A stretch of 33,911 nt of DNA from Clostridia bacterium (GCA_017537265.1 JAFYLE010000140.1:1-33911); one strand, 5' to 3'; shown: positions 13,185-21,815, counted from the stretch's first letter. The notes: generated by a model from the sequence alone, not told the origin. Numbers and translations: made by a program.

Positions 13185-14267
13185 TTGGCCAGAGTTTACA
13201 ATTTTTCTGCAGGTCCGTCCATGCTTCCCGTCTCCGTTTTAGAGCGCGCGGCAGCGGAAATGACGGATTATCAAGGAAGCGGCATGTCCGTGATGGAGAT
13301 GAGCCACCGTTCCAAGGTCTACGACGCCATCATCAAGAAGGCCGAGGCTGATCTTCGCACCCTCATGCAGATTCCCGACAACTACAAAGTTTTGCTTCTT
13401 CAGGGCGGCGCCTCCACCCAGTTTGCGGCAGTCCCGCTCAACCTCATCGGCAAAACCGGTAAGGCGGACTACATTGTCTCCGGTCAGTTTTCCAAGAAGG
13501 CGTATCAGGAGGCCAAGAAGTACGGTGACGTCCGCTTGATCGCGAGCGGCGAGGACACCAACTTCGCCAAGATTCCCGAGATCACCCGTGACGACATCCG
13601 TCCGGACGCCTCTTACGTGCACATCTGCTATAACAATACCATCTTCGGCACCAAGTTCAATTACATCCCCGATACCGGCGACATTCCGCTGGTCGCGGAT
13701 ATGTCCTCCTGCATCCTGTCCGAGCCGGTCGACGTGACCAAGTTCGGCGTTATTTACGCAGGTGCACAGAAGAACATGGCCCCCGCAGGTCTCACCGTCG
13801 TCATCATTCGCGAGGACCTTATGGGCAACGCTCTGCCTTGCACCCCCACCATGTTGGACTATAAGGTTCAGGCAGAGGGCGAGAGCATGTATAACACTCC
13901 GCCTTGCTATGCCATCTACGTGGCTGGTCTCGTGTACGAATGGCTGCTCTCCACCGGCGGACTTGCTGCCCGCAAGGAGATCAACGAGAAGAAGGCGGCT
14001 CTGCTGTACGACTATCTTGACAGCCAGTCCTTCTACAAGGCGGGCGCGGACGCCTCTTGCCGTTCTCTTATGAACGTCACCTTCGTCACCGGCGACGAGG
14101 AGCTGGACAAGAAGTTCTGTGCCGAGGCGGCAAAGGTTGGCCTCATCAGTCTGAAGGGCCACCGCTCCGTCGGCGGTATGCGCGCTTCCATCTACAACGC
14201 CATGCCCGTGGAAGGCGTGGAAGCGCTCGTCGAATTTATGAAGAAATTCGCCGCGGAAAACGCGTGA
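13185..14267 (+). CDS. serC: Phosphoserine aminotransferase
   Basis: SerC converts 3-phosphohydroxypyruvate and glutamate to phosphoserine, the second step of serine synthesis, with PLP. The protein begins ARVYNFSAGPSMLP, the family's usual N-terminus, which supports TTG 13185 as the start (360 residues, normal size). The frame is open back to 13014 but that extension is upstream of the promoter. A GTG at 13176 is too close to the AAGAAAGGA ribosome binding site. The PLP-binding Lys is in IYAGAQKNMAPAGLTVVI near residue 195; LLLQGGASTQFAAVPLNL contributes phosphate contacts and HRSVGGMRASIYNAMP ends the fold. It is the first gene of an operon with serA, 10 bases downstream. Confidence 0.94.
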   Translation: MARVYNFSAGPSMLPVSVLERAAAEMTDYQGSGMSVMEMSHRSKVYDAIIKKAEADLRTLMQIPDNYKVLLLQGGASTQFAAVPLNLIGKTGKADYIVSGQFSKKAYQEAKKYGDVRLIASGEDTNFAKIPEITRDDIRPDASYVHICYNNTIFGTKFNYIPDTGDIPLVADMSSCILSEPVDVTKFGVIYAGAQKNMAPAGLTVVIIREDLMGNALPCTPTMLDYKVQAEGESMYNTPPCYAIYVAGLVYEWLLSTGGLAARKEINEKKAALLYDYLDSQSFYKAGADASCRSLMNVTFVTGDEELDKKFCAEAAKVGLISLKGHRSVGGMRASIYNAMPVEGVEALVEFMKKFAAENA

Positions 14268-14277
14268 GGTATTGACT

Positions 14278-15420
14278 ATGTATCGCATCAAACTGTTTAA
14301 TAAGATTGCAAAGATCGGCTTGGACCGTCTTCCTTCCGAGAACTACGTTATCGGCGAGGAGATGGAGAATGCAGACGCCATTCTCGTGCGCTCCGCCGCT
14401 TTGCACGACGTGACCTTTGATAAGAGCTTGCGCGCCATCGCCCGTGCGGGTGCCGGCGTCAACAACATTCCGATCGACCGTTGCACCGAAGAGGGCATCT
14501 GCGTGTTCAACACTCCCGGCGCCAATGCAAACGCCGTTAAGGAGCTTGCCATCTGCGCCCTGCTTCTCGCCTCCCGTAAGATCGTGGACGGCATTCTGTG
14601 GGCAAATACCCTTGAGGGTGAGGAAGTCCCCGCCGCCGTCGAGAAGGGCAAGAGTGCCTTCGTCGGTCCGGAGATCATGGGCAAGACTCTCGGTGTCGTC
14701 GGCTTCGGCGGCGCCATCGGTAAGAAAGTGGCACACGCCGCTTCCGCTTTGGGTATGGACATCATCGGCTACGACCCCTTCGCACCGGAGTGCATCATGG
14801 ACGAGTTTGGTGACAACGTCCGCCGTGTGACGGATCTTGCCGATCTCTTCGTCGATTCCGATTATATTACCCTGCACGTTCCCGCAACTGCCGAGACCAA
14901 GGGCATGATCAACGCCGACACCATCGCCACCATGAAGGACGGCGTGCGCATCTTGAATCTGTCCCGCGCCGCATTGGTGGACGACTCCGCCATCATTCCC
15001 GCGCTGGAGTGCGGCAAGGTCGCAGTTTACGTCACCGACTTCCCGAACGGCGACGTCATCGGTAAGAAAGGCGTCATCGCCATTCCTCACCTCGGCGCCT
15101 CCTCTCCCGAGAGCGAGGACAACTGTGCCGTTATGGCCGCGGATGAAGTGCGCGACTATCTGGAATGCGGCAACGTCAAGAATTCCGTCAACCTGCCGAA
15201 TATGCGCATGGACTGCTGCGGCGAGAACCGCATCACCGTCATTCACGACGCTTCCTTTGACGCGCATGAAGCCATTTGCGCCCTCGGCATCAAGGTGAAC
15301 GACTCTGCCTGCGGTAAGCGCGGCAATATCGCCTACACCATCGCGGATACCGATGCAGATGTATCTGCCGCCCTCACTTTGAACGAAAACGCTGCCGTCA
15401 AGCGCGTTGTCATTCTGTAA
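14278..15420 (+). CDS. serA: D-3-phosphoglycerate dehydrogenase
   Basis: This 380-residue enzyme oxidises 3-phosphoglycerate with NAD, the first step of serine synthesis. ATG 14278 is preferred to TTG 14272 because GAGG lies 8 bases upstream. Substrate-domain signatures are IARAGAGVNNIPID and FNTPGANANAVKELAICALLLASRKI. The NAD-binding loop reads GVVGFGGAIGKKVA, one residue longer than the usual GxGxxG spacing, followed by the Asp of GYDPF. Catalytic-region motifs are LNLSRAALVDD (Arg) and IPHLGASSPESEDN (His); the usual Glu region reads YVTDFPN. The last about 65 residues (ENRITVIHDAS onward) resemble an ACT regulatory domain, so serine feedback is possible. Transcribed with serC. Confidence 0.93.
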   Translation: MYRIKLFNKIAKIGLDRLPSENYVIGEEMENADAILVRSAALHDVTFDKSLRAIARAGAGVNNIPIDRCTEEGICVFNTPGANANAVKELAICALLLASRKIVDGILWANTLEGEEVPAAVEKGKSAFVGPEIMGKTLGVVGFGGAIGKKVAHAASALGMDIIGYDPFAPECIMDEFGDNVRRVTDLADLFVDSDYITLHVPATAETKGMINADTIATMKDGVRILNLSRAALVDDSAIIPALECGKVAVYVTDFPNGDVIGKKGVIAIPHLGASSPESEDNCAVMAADEVRDYLECGNVKNSVNLPNMRMDCCGENRITVIHDASFDAHEAICALGIKVNDSACGKRGNIAYTIADTDADVSAALTLNENAAVKRVVIL

Positions 15421-15450
15421 AAACCAAGTTTAAGAAAGGGAATTACCACT

Positions 15451-16410
15451 ATGGCACTTGTCAACACGAAAGAAATGTTCAAGAAGGCATACGAAGGCGG
15501 TTACGCCATCGGCGCATTCAACATCAACAATATGGAGATCGTCCAGGCGATCACCGAGGCCGCACAGGAACTCAACTCTCCCGTCGTGCTTCAGGTCTCC
15601 GCCGGCGCGAGAAAGTACGCCAAGCACGCGTACCTCATGGCCCTTGCGGAAGCAGCCGTGAAGGATACCGGCGTGGACGTGGCACTTCACCTCGACCACG
15701 GTGCGGACTTTGAGATCTGCAAGGCATGCATCGACGGCGGCTTCACCTCCGTTATGATCGACGGTTCTCACCACGCTTATGAAGACAACGTCGCCCTGAC
15801 CCGCCGCGTCGTGGAATACGCCCACGCAAAAGGCGTCGTCGTGGAAGGCGAACTCGGTGTTCTCGCAGGCGTTGAGGATGACGTCGTTGCAGAGCATTCT
15901 TCCTACACCCGTCCCGAAGAGGTCGAGGACTTCGTGACCCGCACCGGTGTTGACTCTCTCGCCATCTCTATCGGTACCAGCCACGGTGCCTATAAGTTCA
16001 CTCCCGCACAGTGCACCCGCAACGAAGAGGGCATTCTCGTGCCCCCGCCGCTTCGCTTCGACATTCTGGAAGAGATCGAAAAGCGCCTGCCCGGTTTCCC
16101 GATCGTTCTGCACGGTGCCTCTTCCGTCCCGCAGAACTTCGTCAAGGAGATCAACGAGCTCGGCGGCAAACTGCCCGACGCCGTCGGTATCCCCGAAGAA
16201 CAGCTGCGCAAGGCTGCCTCCATGGCCGTCTGTAAGATCAACATCGACTCCGACATCCGTCTGGCACTCACCGCGGGTATCCGTCGCGTCTTCAGCACCA
16301 ATCCCGAGGCATTCGACCCCCGTCAGTATCTGACCGTCGCCCGTGACAACGTGCGCGAAATGGTCAAACACAAGATCTTGAACGTCCTTGGCAGCGCAAA
16401 CAAGGCGTAA
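15451..16410 (+). CDS. fba: Class II fructose-bisphosphate aldolase
   Basis: This 319-residue zinc enzyme cleaves fructose 1,6-bisphosphate to dihydroxyacetone phosphate and glyceraldehyde 3-phosphate. Motifs of the class are ALHLDHGADFE (catalytic Asp and zinc His), VEGELGVLAG (zinc Glu region), ISIGTSHGAYKF (zinc His) and IVLHGASSVP. KINIDSDIRLA near the C-terminus binds the phosphate region. The start ATG follows AAGAAAGGGA, 30 bases after serA with no terminator between, so it may be read through from the serCA promoter. A strong terminator follows. Substrate specificity (fructose versus tagatose bisphosphate) cannot be settled from sequence, but the length favours the glycolytic type. 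Confidence 0.94.
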   Translation: MALVNTKEMFKKAYEGGYAIGAFNINNMEIVQAITEAAQELNSPVVLQVSAGARKYAKHAYLMALAEAAVKDTGVDVALHLDHGADFEICKACIDGGFTSVMIDGSHHAYEDNVALTRRVVEYAHAKGVVVEGELGVLAGVEDDVVAEHSSYTRPEEVEDFVTRTGVDSLAISIGTSHGAYKFTPAQCTRNEEGILVPPPLRFDILEEIEKRLPGFPIVLHGASSVPQNFVKEINELGGKLPDAVGIPEEQLRKAASMAVCKINIDSDIRLALTAGIRRVFSTNPEAFDPRQYLTVARDNVREMVKHKILNVLGSANKA

Positions 16411-16433
16411 TTACAAGAACAGTCAGTATGCTC

Positions 16434-16467
16434 AAAAAGGCAACGAATCCTCTTCGTTGCCTTTTTT
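16434..16467 (+). terminator. Intrinsic terminator after fba
   Basis: A 14 bp perfect stem (16434-16447 with 16453-16466, loop of 5) ends in a T run. It lies only about 22 bases before the topoisomerase B gene, with no promoter visible in between. Confidence 0.9.
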
Positions 16468-16488
16468 GAAAATAGTAAAGGAAGTATT

Positions 16489-18597
16489 ATGGCAGAGCGT
16501 AAAGAGTACAACGATCAAAGTATCACATCCTTAAAGGGTGCGGACCGCGTTCGCAAGCGTCCGGGCGTTATGCTCGGTTCCGACGGACTCGGCGGTTGCC
16601 AGCATACCTTTTTCGAGATCCTCTCCAACTCCATTGACGAGGCGCGTGAAGGACACGGCAAGGTGATCAACGTGCGCGTGTTCGCCGATCACACTCTGGA
16701 GGTGGAGGACTTCGGTCGCGGTATTCCGCTCGGCTATAACGAGAAGGAAAAGCGTTATAACTGGGAGCTCGTGTTCTGCGAACTGTATGCAGGCAGTAAG
16801 TACGACAACGCCTCGGGCGGCACGTACAAGTACTCCCTTGGCTTGAACGGTCTCGGTGCCTGTGCCACGCAGTATGCCTCGGAGTTTATGGAAGTCACCG
16901 TTTACTCCGGCGGTAACGAGTCGCACATTTCCTTTAAGAAGGGCAACCCCGCCTCCAAACTGGAGGTCAAGCCCTATCCGCATCGCCGCACGGGTACCGT
17001 CATTCGTTGGAAGCCCGACCTTGAGGTCTTTACCGATATCGCCATTCCGAAGGACTACTTTTTGCAGGTGTTGAAGCAGCAGGCCGTCGTCAACGCCAAC
17101 CTCACGCTCAATCTGGAGTGGGAGGTCGTCGGCGGCAAGAACGAGAAGTATTCCTTCTGCTATCAGAACGGCATTCTGGACTACGTACGCGAGATCGCAG
17201 GCGACTTGAATACCGAAGAGGGTGCCGAGGAAGAAAACGCACTTGACGCGGAGCTTGAAGCGGAGATCGCCGCCGCAGCCGATGAGGACGCGGACGAGGA
17301 TTCCCCCAAGAAGAAGGGCAAGAAATCCCGCGCCCGCACGCTGACCCTCCCCGTGTTTTGGGAAGGGGAGCGCCGCGGCCGTGACCGTGACGATCAGCCG
17401 GAGTACGATCTGTCCATCTCTGCCGCGTTTTGCTTCTCCAACGCCGTCAGCCGCATTGAGTACTTCCACAATTCTTCGCATTTGGAGCACGGCGGCTCGC
17501 CGGAAAAGGCGGTCAAGAGTGCCTTCGTGCGCGCCATTGACAATTATTTAAAGAACAATAACAAATACAATAAGACCGAGCAGAAGATCACCTTCCAGGA
17601 CGTGGAAGACTGCCTTATTTTGGTCACCAACTGTTTTTCGACTTACATTTCCTTCGAGCACCAGACCAAAAAGAGCGTTACCAACACCTTCATTGCAGAG
17701 GCAATGACGGAGTTCTTCTTGCATAATTTGGAAATTTACTTTGCGGAGCATCCCGCGGATGCAGAGCGTATCGCCACGCAGGTCATGGTCAACAAGCGCA
17801 GCCGCGAGTCTGCGGAAAACGCGCGAGTGTCTATTAAAAAGAAACTTTCCGCTACGCTGGATATCTCCAACCGCGTGGAAAAGTTTGCGGGGTGCCGCAG
17901 TCGTGACCCCGAAAAGCGCGAGTTGTTCATCGTTGAGGGCGACTCGGCATTGACCAGTTGTAAGCTCGGACGCGACGCGGAATTTCAGGCCATCATCCCC
18001 GTGCGCGGCAAGACGCTCAACTGCCTCAAGAGCACCTATGACAAGATCTTCAAGAGCGACATTATCGTTGACCTCTTGCGTGTCATCGGTTGCGGCGTGG
18101 AGATCCGTACCAAGGCAAGCCGCGAGTTTTCGGATTTTGATATCAAGAACCTCAAGTGGAGCAAGATCATTCTCTGTACGGATGCGGATGTGGACGGTTT
18201 CCAGATCCGCACCCTCATTCTGACCTTGTTCTACCGTCTTTTGCCCACACTCATTCGCGAGGGCCGCGTGTATATCGCGGAGAGCCCGCTGTATGAGATC
18301 ACCACCAAGAACGAGACGCTCTTTGCCTATGATGAGAGCGAAAAGACGGAGATCCTGGAAAAACTGGAGGGTCAGAAGTATTCCATTCAGCGTTCCAAGG
18401 GTCTTGGTGAGAACGAGCCGGATATGATGTGGCAAACCACCATGAATCCCGCCACGCGCCGCTTGGTGCGCATTTTGCCCGAGGACGAGCAGAAGACTTA
18501 CGAGATGTTCAATCTCCTTTTGGGCGACGATCTCGTGGGTCGTAAACGCTACATTTCCGAGTACGGTCACGAGTACCTCGACCGCGCGGACATCTGA
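16489..18597 (+). CDS. Divergent type IIA topoisomerase, ATPase (GyrB/ParE-like) subunit
   Basis: This 702-residue protein has the full B-subunit layout. GHKL ATPase domain: EILSNSIDEAREG, VEDFGRGIP and GLNGLGACATQYAS. Transducer domain, then Toprim domain with IVEGDSALTSC near residue 483 and CTDADVDGFQIRTL near 565, then RSKGLGENEPDMMWQTTMNP. All metal and ATP motifs look intact. It is more divergent than housekeeping GyrB. Residues about 242-284 form an inserted, highly charged stretch, acidic then lysine-rich (SPKKKGKK), near the start of the transducer domain. The partner A subunit is encoded about 5 kb downstream at 23660-25888 rather than next to it. It probably changes DNA supercoiling or decatenates; which of the two is not decidable. 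yigZ starts one base after its stop. Confidence 0.9.
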   Translation: MAERKEYNDQSITSLKGADRVRKRPGVMLGSDGLGGCQHTFFEILSNSIDEAREGHGKVINVRVFADHTLEVEDFGRGIPLGYNEKEKRYNWELVFCELYAGSKYDNASGGTYKYSLGLNGLGACATQYASEFMEVTVYSGGNESHISFKKGNPASKLEVKPYPHRRTGTVIRWKPDLEVFTDIAIPKDYFLQVLKQQAVVNANLTLNLEWEVVGGKNEKYSFCYQNGILDYVREIAGDLNTEEGAEEENALDAELEAEIAAAADEDADEDSPKKKGKKSRARTLTLPVFWEGERRGRDRDDQPEYDLSISAAFCFSNAVSRIEYFHNSSHLEHGGSPEKAVKSAFVRAIDNYLKNNNKYNKTEQKITFQDVEDCLILVTNCFSTYISFEHQTKKSVTNTFIAEAMTEFFLHNLEIYFAEHPADAERIATQVMVNKRSRESAENARVSIKKKLSATLDISNRVEKFAGCRSRDPEKRELFIVEGDSALTSCKLGRDAEFQAIIPVRGKTLNCLKSTYDKIFKSDIIVDLLRVIGCGVEIRTKASREFSDFDIKNLKWSKIILCTDADVDGFQIRTLILTLFYRLLPTLIREGRVYIAESPLYEITTKNETLFAYDESEKTEILEKLEGQKYSIQRSKGLGENEPDMMWQTTMNPATRRLVRILPEDEQKTYEMFNLLLGDDLVGRKRYISEYGHEYLDRADI

Positions 18598-18598
18598 T

Positions 18599-19225
18599 AT
18601 GGTGGAGAGCTATATCACCGTCAGAGGTGAGGGCCGCGGTGAGTATGAGGAGAAGAAAAGCCGCTTTCTCGCCGTCGTGCGCCCCGTCGCCACGGAGGGG
18701 GAGGCCAAGGCCATGCTGGAAGAGGTGCGCGCGGCGCATCCCGATGCCCGTCACAACGTTTACGCGTACTTGACGGACTTTTCCGCCGTTCAGCGTATGA
18801 GTGACGACGGCGAGCCGCAGGGCACGGGCGGCGTACAGCTTATGGAGCCCGTTCAGCGCAAGGGATACACCAATCTTTGCATCGTCGTGACGCGTTATTT
18901 CGGCGGCACTCTGCTCGGCGCAGGTCCGCTTGCCCGCGCGTACGGCAAGGCTGCCCGTCTTGCGTTGGAAGACGCAGGGGAGGCGCAGTACCGCCTTCAG
19001 GCGCGTTATGAGTTTCGCGTTCCGTACGCCTTGCAAAAGCGCGCGGAGTTTGAATTGAATAAAAAAGGCGCCCTCATGGAGGCGCCGAAATTCGGTGAGG
19101 ACGTCACCTTGACCTTCACCGTTCTCCTCGAGGAAAAGGAGGAGATCGAGCGTTTTTGCATCGATCTTTCCGCGGGCAGATCCTGTGCCGTTTTGGTTGA
19201 CGAGAGCTTCAGGCCCGTGTCGTAA
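18599..19225 (+). CDS. YigZ/IMPACT family protein
   Basis: This 208-residue protein shows the UPF0029/IMPACT signature: EEKKSRFLAVVRPV, ARHNVYAYL, MSDDGEPQGTGGVQLMEPVQRKGYTNLCIVVTRYFGGTLLGAGPLARAYGKAA. The C-terminal about 70 residues are the smaller DUF1949-like domain. The family's role is unclear; the eukaryotic relative IMPACT affects translation control through GCN1/GCN2. It starts one base after the topoisomerase B stop and is certainly co-transcribed with it; a bidirectional terminator follows. Confidence 0.93.
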   Translation: MVESYITVRGEGRGEYEEKKSRFLAVVRPVATEGEAKAMLEEVRAAHPDARHNVYAYLTDFSAVQRMSDDGEPQGTGGVQLMEPVQRKGYTNLCIVVTRYFGGTLLGAGPLARAYGKAARLALEDAGEAQYRLQARYEFRVPYALQKRAEFELNKKGALMEAPKFGEDVTLTFTVLLEEKEEIERFCIDLSAGRSCAVLVDESFRPVS

Positions 19226-19230
19226 CAAAG

Positions 19231-19259
19231 AAAAAGCACCGCATTGCGGTGCTTTTTTT
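19231..19259. terminator. Bidirectional terminator between yigZ and yihY
   Basis: AAAAAGCACCGC-type stem (19231-19243 with 19247-19259, loop ATT) carries an A run before and a T run after, so it serves both converging transcripts. Confidence 0.9.
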
Positions 19260-19284
19260 GTTTTCTGACGTAAGGCGTCCTTTT

Positions 19285-20136
19285 TTATTCTTCGATCTTC
19301 ATCTGGGCTTCTTCTTCCTTTTTGAAGTAGAGCATGGTGTTCAACTCCGCGCCGAGGAAGAGCAGCCACATGCAGAAGTACAGCCACAGCATCAAGAGGA
19401 TCAACGCAGTCAGCGAGCCGTAGATATAAGAGTAATTTGCAAAGCCGGAAATGTAGAGCGAGAAGCCCGTGGAGAACAGGATCCATCCTGCGGCCGTAAA
19501 GAGAGCACCGGGGAATTGTACTTTGAGTGAGGAAAGCGGTTTTTGCGCGGACGAGCAGTACAGAAGCAGTGCAAACAGCGTGATGAGCAGGGCAGAGACG
19601 AGGTATTTTGCAAGCGTCATAACCACGCTTGCACCAAGCAGATTTGGGAAGGCCTGCGAGAACAGTGACCATAGGGTGTTGCCGAAAACCAGAACGACCA
19701 GGGCAAAAAAGACCGTCAAAAGCAGTGCGACCGTGTAGAGCAGGGAACGCAGACGTTCTTTGTAGTAGATTGCCTTCGGCACGCGAAAGATGTGCCTCAA
19801 CCCCTGCGTTACGGAGTGCACCCCGCGCGAGGCGGCCCAGAGCAGCACGAGCGAGGAGACGGAGATGATGGAGAACGTTTGCTTGGAAAACAGATCGCGC
19901 ACCACACCGGTCAGGAAGGTCTGCATGCTTTCGGGCAGGTGTTCCTCCAGCGTTGCCACAAGTTCGGCTTCTTCGATGGGCACGATGAACTGCAACAGCG
20001 TGACCAAGAGCATCAAAAGCGGAACGAAGGAGATGATGAGGAAGAAAGAGGCTTCGGCGGAATACAGTCCGAGGTGCTCTTTTTGGATGCGCACCCACAG
20101 CGCGCGCAGGTATTCAAAAATGCGTTTGTGCTTCAT
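19285..20136 (-). CDS. YihY/BrkB family inner-membrane protein
   Basis: This 283-residue protein has about six membrane helices and the family's conserved features: an N-terminal GLYSAEASFFLIISFVPLLMLLV, SSLVLLWAASRGVHSVTQGLRHIF, and a C-terminal YSYIYGSLTALILLMLWLYFCMWLLFLGAELNTM. YihY/BrkB proteins were once called ribonuclease BN by mistake; their function is not settled. The start ATG lies 9 bases after AAGGAG. A consensus promoter is 28 bases upstream. The C-terminal tail is short and acidic. Confidence 0.93.
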   Translation of the reverse strand: MKHKRIFEYLRALWVRIQKEHLGLYSAEASFFLIISFVPLLMLLVTLLQFIVPIEEAELVATLEEHLPESMQTFLTGVVRDLFSKQTFSIISVSSLVLLWAASRGVHSVTQGLRHIFRVPKAIYYKERLRSLLYTVALLLTVFFALVVLVFGNTLWSLFSQAFPNLLGASVVMTLAKYLVSALLITLFALLLYCSSAQKPLSSLKVQFPGALFTAAGWILFSTGFSLYISGFANYSYIYGSLTALILLMLWLYFCMWLLFLGAELNTMLYFKKEEEAQMKIEE

Positions 20137-20163
20137 GCCTCTTTCTCCTTTCGTGTTTTCTTT

Positions 20164-20192
20164 AGTATAACACAGTTTTGCCGCCTCATCAA
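20164..20192 (-). promoter_or_regulatory. Promoter of yihY
   Basis: On the minus strand TTGATG (20187-20192) and TATACT (20164-20169) are 17 bp apart. The -35 overlaps the stop codon of the small upstream ORF. Confidence 0.7.
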
Positions 20193-20377
20193 GAGCGCGT
20201 GAGGTAACGGACGTGTACGTGGCGCATCAGCGGGAAGAGCAGGGCGTAGTCGCCGCACCTTGACACCACGCTCCAACGCACGCGGCAAAAGCGTGTCGGA
20301 ATGGGTGTGCGGTCGGGATAGCATGCGCCGCAAAAAATGCGCACGGCACACCCGAGCGTGCATTCGTTTCGTTTCAT
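20189..20377 (-). CDS. Small Cys-containing protein of unknown function (possible)
   Basis: This ORF encodes 62 residues and starts with ATG 20377 placed 7 bases after a strong AAGGAG, which is the main reason to believe it. The N-terminal third has four cysteines (C6, C10, C16, C19) and the rest is basic and Arg-rich with one more Cys in SRCGDY. There is no obvious membrane helix or known domain. The Cys spacing could bind a metal, but no standard zinc-ribbon pattern is present. Its stop lies within the yihY promoter. It could instead be a chance ORF in the intergenic region. Confidence 0.4.
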   Translation of the reverse strand: MKRNECTLGCAVRIFCGACYPDRTPIPTRFCRVRWSVVSRCGDYALLFPLMRHVHVRYLTRS

Positions 20378-20436
20378 TTGCCGTTCTCCTTGGTCTTTAA
20401 CATCCCGTGACAGTGTATGACAAATGTGAAAAAATC

Positions 20437-20465
20437 TTTACACTTTGCCGTTTTCGTGCTATAAT
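20437..20465 (+). promoter_or_regulatory. Promoter of asnA
   Basis: TTTACA at 20437-20442 and consensus TATAAT at 20460-20465 are 17 bp apart. The leader is only about 25 bases, too short for a T-box. Confidence 0.8.
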
Positions 20466-20497
20466 GATTCGTCAATTCATTCGGTAGAGGTATTGTT

Positions 20498-21511
20498 ATG
20501 AGTCAGACGAGATTTCCCGAGGGCTATGAACCCAAGGGGGGATTGTCCCTGTTTGAGACGCAGGCGGCAATCAGTTTTGTCAAAGACACGTTTGAAAAAC
20601 ATCTTTGCGACGCGCTTTCACTCACCCGCGTTTCCGCCCCGCTTTTCGTGGAGTGCGGCACGGGTTTGAACGACGATTTGAACGGTGTCGAGCGCGCCGT
20701 GCGCTTTGATATCCGCGCCGCCAAGAAAGACGCTGAGGTCGTCCATTCTCTTGCCAAGTGGAAGAGGGAGGCGCTCTGGCGTTACGGTTTTCCCGTCGGT
20801 CAGGGCTTGTACACGGACATGAACGCCATCCGTCGGGACGAGGACTTGGACAACCTGCATTCCGTGTACGTGGATCAGTGGGACTGGGAGAAGATTCTGC
20901 CCCCGCAGTCTCGCACGCGTGAGTATTTGCAAAAGACCGTCTCCTCCATTGCGGAGGCGGTGTATCAGACGCACCTCGCTCTCAAAGCGCGCCATCCCGA
21001 CATCCCCGCAAATCTGACGAGGGAAGTGACCTTTGTTACGAGCGAGGAGCTTTGTCGCCGTTATCCCGACATGACCTCCAAAGAGCGTGAGAACGCCGTT
21101 TGCAAGGAGTACGGCACCGTGTTTATCATCGGCATCGGACACGTGCTTTCGGACGGCAAGCCGCATGACGGCCGTGCCCCCGACTATGACGACTGGAATT
21201 TGAACGGCGACCTTTTATATTGGTTTGCGCCGCTTGAGTGCGCGTTGGAGATCTCCTCCATGGGCATTCGCGTGGACGAGGACAGCATGCGCGCCCAGCT
21301 TGTGCTTGCCGACCGTGAGGAGCGGGCAAGCTTGCCCTTCCACAGCCGCGTTTTGGACGGTACTCTGCCGCAGACCATGGGCGGCGGCATCGGTCAGTCC
21401 CGCCTTTGTATGTTGCTGATGAACAAAGCCCACGTCGGCGAGGTGCAGTCCTCCGTCTGGGATGACGAGACGTTGCGTCTGGCACGCGAGGCAGGCGTCT
21501 CCCTTCTGTAA
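20498..21511 (+). CDS. asnA: Aspartate--ammonia ligase
   Basis: This 337-residue enzyme makes asparagine from aspartate, ammonia and ATP through an aspartyl-AMP intermediate, and is related to class II aminoacyl-tRNA synthetases. Family motifs are SAPLFVECGTGLNDDLNGVERAV, HSLAKWKREAL, GLYTDMNAIRRDE, SVYVDQWDWEKIL and the C-terminal GGGIGQSRLCMLLMNKAHVGEVQ. The length matches the usual about 330 residues. The start ATG follows GGTAGAGG. It is monocistronic, with its own promoter and terminator. Confidence 0.97.
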   Translation: MSQTRFPEGYEPKGGLSLFETQAAISFVKDTFEKHLCDALSLTRVSAPLFVECGTGLNDDLNGVERAVRFDIRAAKKDAEVVHSLAKWKREALWRYGFPVGQGLYTDMNAIRRDEDLDNLHSVYVDQWDWEKILPPQSRTREYLQKTVSSIAEAVYQTHLALKARHPDIPANLTREVTFVTSEELCRRYPDMTSKERENAVCKEYGTVFIIGIGHVLSDGKPHDGRAPDYDDWNLNGDLLYWFAPLECALEISSMGIRVDEDSMRAQLVLADREERASLPFHSRVLDGTLPQTMGGGIGQSRLCMLLMNKAHVGEVQSSVWDDETLRLAREAGVSLL

Positions 21512-21517
21512 AGATTT

Positions 21518-21546
21518 AAAAAGAGGTTCGACGGAGCCTCTTTTTT
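21518..21546 (+). terminator. Intrinsic terminator after asnA
   Basis: AAAGAGGTTC pairs with GAGCCTCTTT (one G-U type mismatch, loop GACG) and is followed by a T run. Confidence 0.88.
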
Positions 21547-21597
21547 GCATAGCATCGCTTTTTTGCGGCACACTAAAAGCAAAAAAGGAGTGAGGGA

Positions 21598-21807
21598 ATG
21601 CAAACGCTGTATAAAATCAATTACACCACCCGCGACCGCCTTTTGCGCGCGTGGGAGGACGCCATGGAGAGCGTTCGGAGATTGGAGGTTTTTTCGCACG
21701 AGACCGAGGAGCATGAAGTCAAAGAGACCTTTGCCGCCTGCGCTGAACTGCAAGCGCAAACAGCGGCAAAACTATACGAGCTCCTGCGTGTGCGCGAGAA
21801 CGGTTGA
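21598..21807 (+). CDS. Small helical protein of unknown function
   Basis: This ORF encodes 69 residues and starts at ATG 21598 after AAGGAG at a good distance; it is followed by its own terminator. The sequence is predicted almost wholly helical, with charged and hydrophobic residues alternating in heptad-like fashion (RLLRAWEDAMESVRRLEVF, then EVKETFAACAELQAQTAAKLYELL). It has one Cys and no signal peptide. I do not recognise the family. No clear promoter is visible between the asnA terminator and the start, so transcription may come from a weak promoter or from read-through. Confidence 0.72.
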   Translation: MQTLYKINYTTRDRLLRAWEDAMESVRRLEVFSHETEEHEVKETFAACAELQAQTAAKLYELLRVRENG

Positions 21808-21815
21808 AGAGAGGG

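Noticed and set aside
18509-20098. 529-residue minus-strand ORF
   Set aside because: It runs across yigZ and out of frame through yihY and has no recognisable domain; both real genes have clear family motifs.
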